From positions 1-9,122 of the forward strand of contig JAAZOZ010000216.1 of NCBI GenBank assembly GCA_012797505.1: a DNA stretch of 9,122 bases, given 5' to 3'. Position numbers and translations under genes: made by a program. Positions 5,806-9,122 of this stretch are shown in pieces. The notes below the pieces were generated by a model. The model was not told the DNA's origin. It saw nothing but the letters and a program-made list of their open reading frames with translations, and did no database searches. The stretch's first letter is position 1. Each line of letters starts with the position of its first letter. The DNA comes from Smithella sp. (lineage in GTDB: Bacteria > Desulfobacterota > Syntrophia > Syntrophales > Smithellaceae).

Positions 5806-5806
5806 T
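5786..5806. repeat. Heptamer tandem array, copy 2
   Basis: Three consecutive heptamers, CCACTAT, CCACCAT and TCACTAT, fit the same YCACYAT consensus as the array at 4231-4258. The last overlaps by one base the complement of the TAA stop codon (5806-5808) of the - strand gene. A degenerate TAACGAT follows. Confidence 0.65.
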
Positions 5807-7629
5807 TAACGATTCTTCACTTCCCTGACGATCCGGGCTGTGTCTTCGTAGCAGCTTTTGCCGAAAGGCATGATCAGGTAAAGGCCGGAAGCCTCCGCGG
5901 CAATTCCTGCGGCAAGCTCGCAGGCCCGATCCAGGCCGAAGCGGCGCTGGTCCTGGAGTGACTCGTACCGGTCAAACCCCGCCGCAACTTCCGGGGGAAC
6001 GGCAATGCCCGGAATCCGGCCGCCGGCCAGAAATTGTGCGTTGCGACGGCTCGTAAGCGGCATCACGCCGGGGAAAAGGCGGATCGGCAATCCCGCCAGG
6101 GCGTCTTGCAGTCTGTGGGAATCGTCCAGCGTAAAGACCGGCTGGGAAAACACGAACTCGGCGCCTGCGTCGATCTTGGCCCTGAGCCACTTGATCTGCG
6201 GCGGGATGGGTCGGGCAATCGCGCAGCCGGCGCAGAAATCCGGCGGATCGGCAAGCCCCTCGCCGTTGATGATCCGGCCTTCGCGCAACCCGCGGAGAAG
6301 CCGCAGCAGTTCCACCGATGAGCGCACATCCGTCACGCGCTGCGCCAGATTGCCCAGATGCCCCATGGACGGCGCGTCGCCCGTCACGGCCAAAAGCCCC
6401 CGGAGCCCCAGATCCCAGCCGCCGATAAGCGAAGAGTGCAGGCGCATCAGGTTGGACTGCGTTACGCCCAGGTGGCAGATCGAAGGAATGTCCAGAACGG
6501 ATTGAAGACGCGCGGCGGTGACCATTGCGTCGCGACCGACCGCGGCGCCGGCATTGTCCGGCACGTCGAAGAGATCCGCTCCGGCTTCGGCCACGGCGGC
6601 CGCGCCCTGCACAATTTCATCGAGCGATCGCGTTCGCTCGGCGCGGATTTCCACGCTGATCAGAAAACGCTTGTCCGCCACGAGCGCGCGGATGGGGTTC
6701 GCGGCCGCGGCTGCCGTTGCAGCAACGGCGGGCAGAGGCGCGGCGACTGCAGCCGGACGCGGACGCGGTGCAACCGCCCGGCCGCGCAACGCTTCGGACA
6801 ATTTGCGGATGTGGTACGGCGTGGTGCCGCAGCATCCGCCGATCACCGCCGCGCCGGCGTCGGCGAGTTCAAGCGCAAATGCAGCAAAATCGTCCGGTGA
6901 AAATTCGTAGGTGACGGCGCCGCGTTCGATTTGCGGATGGCCGGCGTTGGCCGAAGCGGTAACGGGCCAATCGGTATGCGCCGCAAGATAGGCGGCCACA
7001 CGGACAATTTCATTCGGATGGCGGCAGTTGGTGCCCACTGCAACGACATTTGCCAGGCGCGCCTCGGCGAGCAGACAGTCCACGCGTTCCCATCTCTGCC
7101 CTCCCCCGCCGGTGTTGCCGATCTGGAAAATGACGGGCCGTCCCGTCGCGGCAGCGGCGGCCAGAGCGGCTTTGGCTTCGCGCGGCTCCACAAACGTCTC
7201 CAGAAGCAGCGCATCGGCTTCGACAAGCGCCAGACACTGTCTCCGATAAATCTCCTCCAGCGCCCCGTCCGGATAGTCCTCCAAGCGAAGCCCCAGCCCC
7301 AGCGGCCCGACCGAGGCCCAGACCAGGCACTGTGCGCCGCCCGCCTCTCTGGCCAGGGTGACTCCCGCGCGGTTTACGTCGTCGCATAAATCGTCCGCGC
7401 CCGCTTCACCCAGGATCAGCGCATTGGCCGCAAACGTATTGGTCACGAGAATCTGCGACCCCGCATCCCGGTAAGCGGCGTGCAGATTCCGGACCAGCGC
7501 CGGTTCGCGGAGGTTGAGCAGTTCCACCGGTTCGTCGATTCTGCCGCCGGCTTTGCGCAGACAGGTTCCGATCGCCCCGCTGCCGACAAGTACCGTTCGC
7601 CCCAGTTCGTTCATCAAGGGATGCGTCAT
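5806..7629 (-). CDS. Bifunctional homocysteine S-methyltransferase / 5,10-methylenetetrahydrofolate reductase
   Basis: The 607-residue fusion has the architecture of Bacillus YitJ. Residues about 8-283 form a homocysteine S-methyltransferase barrel with the zinc ligands C202 (VGTNCR) and C266-C267 (GGCCGTT), and the LLLETF segment with E144. A low-complexity Ala/Pro/Arg linker (about 284-312) joins a methylenetetrahydrofolate reductase barrel (about 313-607) with SVEI near its start, the flavin-domain LAVTGDAP, and FVFSQPVF. It should reduce methylene-THF to methyl-THF and pass methyl groups to homocysteine, giving methionine in the cytoplasm; the methyl donor used by the first domain is not provable from sequence. 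AGGAG (7640-7644) precedes the ATG by 10 bases. The usual DGA(M/I)GT loop reads S17-GAIGT, lacking the conserved Asp. It lies 46 bases after the radical SAM gene, probably in one operon. Confidence 0.93.
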   Translation of the reverse strand: MTHPLMNELGRTVLVGSGAIGTCLRKAGGRIDEPVELLNLREPALVRNLHAAYRDAGSQILVTNTFAANALILGEAGADDLCDDVNRAGVTLAREAGGAQCLVWASVGPLGLGLRLEDYPDGALEEIYRRQCLALVEADALLLETFVEPREAKAALAAAAATGRPVIFQIGNTGGGGQRWERVDCLLAEARLANVVAVGTNCRHPNEIVRVAAYLAAHTDWPVTASANAGHPQIERGAVTYEFSPDDFAAFALELADAGAAVIGGCCGTTPYHIRKLSEALRGRAVAPRPRPAAVAAPLPAVAATAAAAANPIRALVADKRFLISVEIRAERTRSLDEIVQGAAAVAEAGADLFDVPDNAGAAVGRDAMVTAARLQSVLDIPSICHLGVTQSNLMRLHSSLIGGWDLGLRGLLAVTGDAPSMGHLGNLAQRVTDVRSSVELLRLLRGLREGRIINGEGLADPPDFCAGCAIARPIPPQIKWLRAKIDAGAEFVFSQPVFTLDDSHRLQDALAGLPIRLFPGVMPLTSRRNAQFLAGGRIPGIAVPPEVAAGFDRYESLQDQRRFGLDRACELAAGIAAEASGLYLIMPFGKSCYEDTARIVREVKNR

Positions 7630-7675
7630 GGATATCTTTCTCCTGTCGTTCTCCGTAGTGGATATTCAGTTTCAT

Positions 7676-8956
7676 CTAGCCCATCCAGCGAGGCCGGTCG
7701 GCGATCCATGCCGCCACCTCTCCGGCAAGCCACTCTTCAATCTCCCGGACCATGTAGAAAGCAGGCCTCAGGAGCGCATCGTCCCGGGCAATCTTTCCCT
7801 CGCCTGCGGCAATCTTCGCCAGCGCCGTGCCGGGATAAATGCGAATCCCCCGCGAGACTTTTCCCGACTCCAGAGACAGCGAATCGGCAAAACGGAGGCT
7901 CTCCATCACCGATTCCCGGGTTTCGCCGGGTCCGCCCAGGAGAAGAAACCCCATCTGACGGATGCCGTGGCGGGCAAGCATCTGAGACGTCCTACGGACT
8001 TCTTCGGGACTGAACCGCTTGTTCAACGCTTTCAGGATTCTGGCGCTGCCGCTTTCAAACCCCAGACTGACTTCACAACAGCCCGCTTCCGCCATGAGCC
8101 GGATGAGCTCCTCATCGACGGTCCCGGGATAGAAAATGCATCGCCATTGGATATCGAGGCCCTCGCGGATGATCAGCCGGCAGATTTCCTTTGCATAGGA
8201 CGGAGGCAAATTGAAGGTGTTGTCAACAAAATAGAATTGGCGGAATCCGGCTTGCGCCAGCGTCTTCAACTCCCGAACCACTTGCTCCGGCGGCCGCTTC
8301 CGGAGAGTCCGCCCTTCAATGACGGCCGTGGAGCAGTAGCTGCAATTCATGGGACAGCCGCGCCTTGTCTGAAACGGCATCCAGAGATTCCGGTCATAGG
8401 CCGTCAGAAAATGATGAACGCCGGAAACCGGCAGACAGCCGAGGTCCCGGATAAACGCCCGTTCGCCCTGCAGTCCGCGGCCCCGCAAGTAAAGGCCGGG
8501 CAGTCCTGCCGGATCCTCTCCCTTCGCCAGCCTCGCCAGTAGCTCGGGAAAAGCCGCCTCGCCTTCGCCCTGAATGCCCATGTCCGCTTCCAGATAGTCC
8601 AGCACCGCCTGCGGAAAGATGCTATACCCCGCGCCTCCGAGCACAATCGGCGCACCGGAAAGATTGCGGCATTCCCGGACGATGCCACGGACGTCGTCGA
8701 GCAGAAATCTCGCGGCCTGCATGACCTGGTCGTCGATATTCCGCACGGAGATGCCGATGATTTCGGGCCGGAACGATTCGACCGCCTGGCGCACGGGCGC
8801 CAGGATGTCCGCATGGGACATCAGATCGAGCAGGCGCACATCGTGGTCGGATTCCTGCGCGGCGGCGGCCACGTAATTCAGACCCAGCGGCGCTGGCAGA
8901 ATATTGATTTTTTCCGTATTGGCGGAAATGAGCAGAACGCGCATATTTTTTTCCAT
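7676..8956 (-). CDS. B12-binding-domain radical SAM protein
   Basis: The 426-residue protein opens with a Rossmann-like cobalamin-binding domain (about 5-145): RVLLISAN, then LLDL, IIGIS, the GGAGYSIFP turn (107-115) and GEGEAAFPELL. A radical SAM barrel follows, with the 4Fe-4S motif RRGCPMNCSYC giving C201, C205 and C208, and later FVDNTFNLPP, SLGFESGS and LLGGPGET. Such class B enzymes use cobalamin and SAM for methylation or rearrangement of unreactive carbons in anaerobes; the substrate cannot be read from sequence. The classical DxHxxG motif is absent, as is common in this class. The ATG at 8956 has no ribosome binding site. An in-frame ATG at 8944 has GGA 7 bases upstream and starts at MRVLLIS as homologs often do, so it may be the true start. 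The methyltransferase/reductase gene follows. Confidence 0.92.
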   Translation of the reverse strand: MEKNMRVLLISANTEKINILPAPLGLNYVAAAAQESDHDVRLLDLMSHADILAPVRQAVESFRPEIIGISVRNIDDQVMQAARFLLDDVRGIVRECRNLSGAPIVLGGAGYSIFPQAVLDYLEADMGIQGEGEAAFPELLARLAKGEDPAGLPGLYLRGRGLQGERAFIRDLGCLPVSGVHHFLTAYDRNLWMPFQTRRGCPMNCSYCSTAVIEGRTLRKRPPEQVVRELKTLAQAGFRQFYFVDNTFNLPPSYAKEICRLIIREGLDIQWRCIFYPGTVDEELIRLMAEAGCCEVSLGFESGSARILKALNKRFSPEEVRRTSQMLARHGIRQMGFLLLGGPGETRESVMESLRFADSLSLESGKVSRGIRIYPGTALAKIAAGEGKIARDDALLRPAFYMVREIEEWLAGEVAAWIADRPRWMG

Positions 8957-9028
8957 TTCAAAAGAAATGATGTCCGGCGGCAGTATTATCTCTTTAGTGA
9001 AGCGGGGCCGCAGCGCAGGGAATGGCCG

Positions 9029-9121
9029 CTACCCGGTGATCCCTTTCTGCGTCATAACCTGCGCATTGGTGAAAAGCGCCATGCCGGTTTTCAGCCTCCG
9101 GAATCCGAACTTTTCGTAAAA
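9029..9121 (-). CDS. GNAT-family acetyltransferase, C-terminal end only (partial)
   Basis: On the - strand, 30 codons run from the right edge of the window to a TAG at 9029-9031. The peptide starts FYEKFGFRRLKTGMALFTNA, and FYEKFGFR is the signature C-terminal segment of GNAT N-acetyltransferases, which transfer acetyl from acetyl-CoA to an amine. Too little is present to say more about the substrate. It precedes the radical SAM gene by 72 bases on the same strand and could belong to the same transcript. The identification rests on one short motif. Confidence 0.6.
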   Translation of the reverse strand, partial: FYEKFGFRRLKTGMALFTNAQVMTQKGITG

Positions 9122-9122
9122 C

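Noticed and set aside
6005..6910. Several overlapping + strand open frames opposite the methyltransferase/reductase gene
   Set aside because: High GC content keeps alternate frames open; the Ala/Pro linker region produces Ala/Arg-rich nonsense peptides.
7514..8542. 342-codon open frame on the + strand
   Set aside because: Antisense to the radical SAM and methyltransferase genes; low-complexity composition and no family motif.
4143..9021. Shared 11-mer AGCGCAGGGAA at 4143-4153 and at 9012-9022
   Set aside because: Single short match without inverted structure or shared flanks; probably chance.
8957..9028. Promoter or riboswitch before the radical SAM gene (GATAATAC near 8984-8991 on the - strand)
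   Set aside because: The -10-like sequence has no -35 at 16-18 bases, and 72 bases is too short for a SAM or cobalamin riboswitch; no such fold elements are visible.
8904..9119. 71-codon open frame on the + strand at the right edge
   Set aside because: It lies opposite the start of the radical SAM gene and the GNAT-like tail on the - strand, and its peptide is unrecognisable.
1..9122. CRISPR arrays, tRNA or rRNA genes, transposase genes
   Set aside because: No regularly spaced repeats, no cloverleaf-type or rRNA-like stretches, and no transposase-like reading frame were found on either strand.

Overview
The window reads as ordinary chromosome from a GC-rich, probably anaerobic bacterium. 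A member of the Deltaproteobacteria/Desulfobacterota (Syntrophales-like) is my best guess. This rests on the ribH-nusB gene order with a lone M17 N-terminal-domain protein behind it, an anaerobe-type PaaK, a B12/radical SAM protein, and short palindromic dispersed repeats of a type common in that group. The taxonomic call is inference from gene content, not a database result.

Left part (1-1608, + strand): lumazine synthase (ribH), transcription factor nusB, and a lone leucyl-aminopeptidase N-terminal (macro-like) domain that overlaps nusB by 47 bases. No promoter is visible, so the set is probably the tail of an upstream riboflavin operon. From 1609 to 1876 there is no gene, but there are stacked inverted repeats, including an 86-bp MITE-like palindrome. 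Next, on the - strand, comes a two-gene partner-switching module (1877-2638): a STAS anti-sigma-factor antagonist followed by an RsbW/SpoIIAB-like kinase. It is driven by a near-perfect sigma70 promoter (TTGACA, 17-bp spacer, TATACT). No sigma factor or PP2C phosphatase lies beside it.

Middle (2639-5805, + strand): a divergent phenylacetate-CoA ligase (paaK), then a DHA2-family 14-helix MFS transporter. The transporter is bracketed on both sides by the same repeat module: a TGTAGGGAACGGT hairpin plus a short array of YCACYAT heptamers. These repeats supply the apparent start codon and the stop codon of the transporter and touch the stop codon of the next gene. This suggests a gene inserted, or edges rewritten, by repeat activity.

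Right part (5806-9122, - strand): a putative operon of a B12-binding radical SAM protein followed by a fused homocysteine S-methyltransferase / methylenetetrahydrofolate reductase (YitJ architecture). The second could regenerate methionine from homocysteine produced by SAM use. At the edge is the last 30 codons of what looks like a GNAT acetyltransferase.

I do not see a clearly new defence or mobile system. The points most worth following are the repeat-bracketed transporter, the radical SAM/methyl-recycling pair, the orphan partner switch, and departures from consensus at conserved residues in PaaK and in the homocysteine methyltransferase domain.
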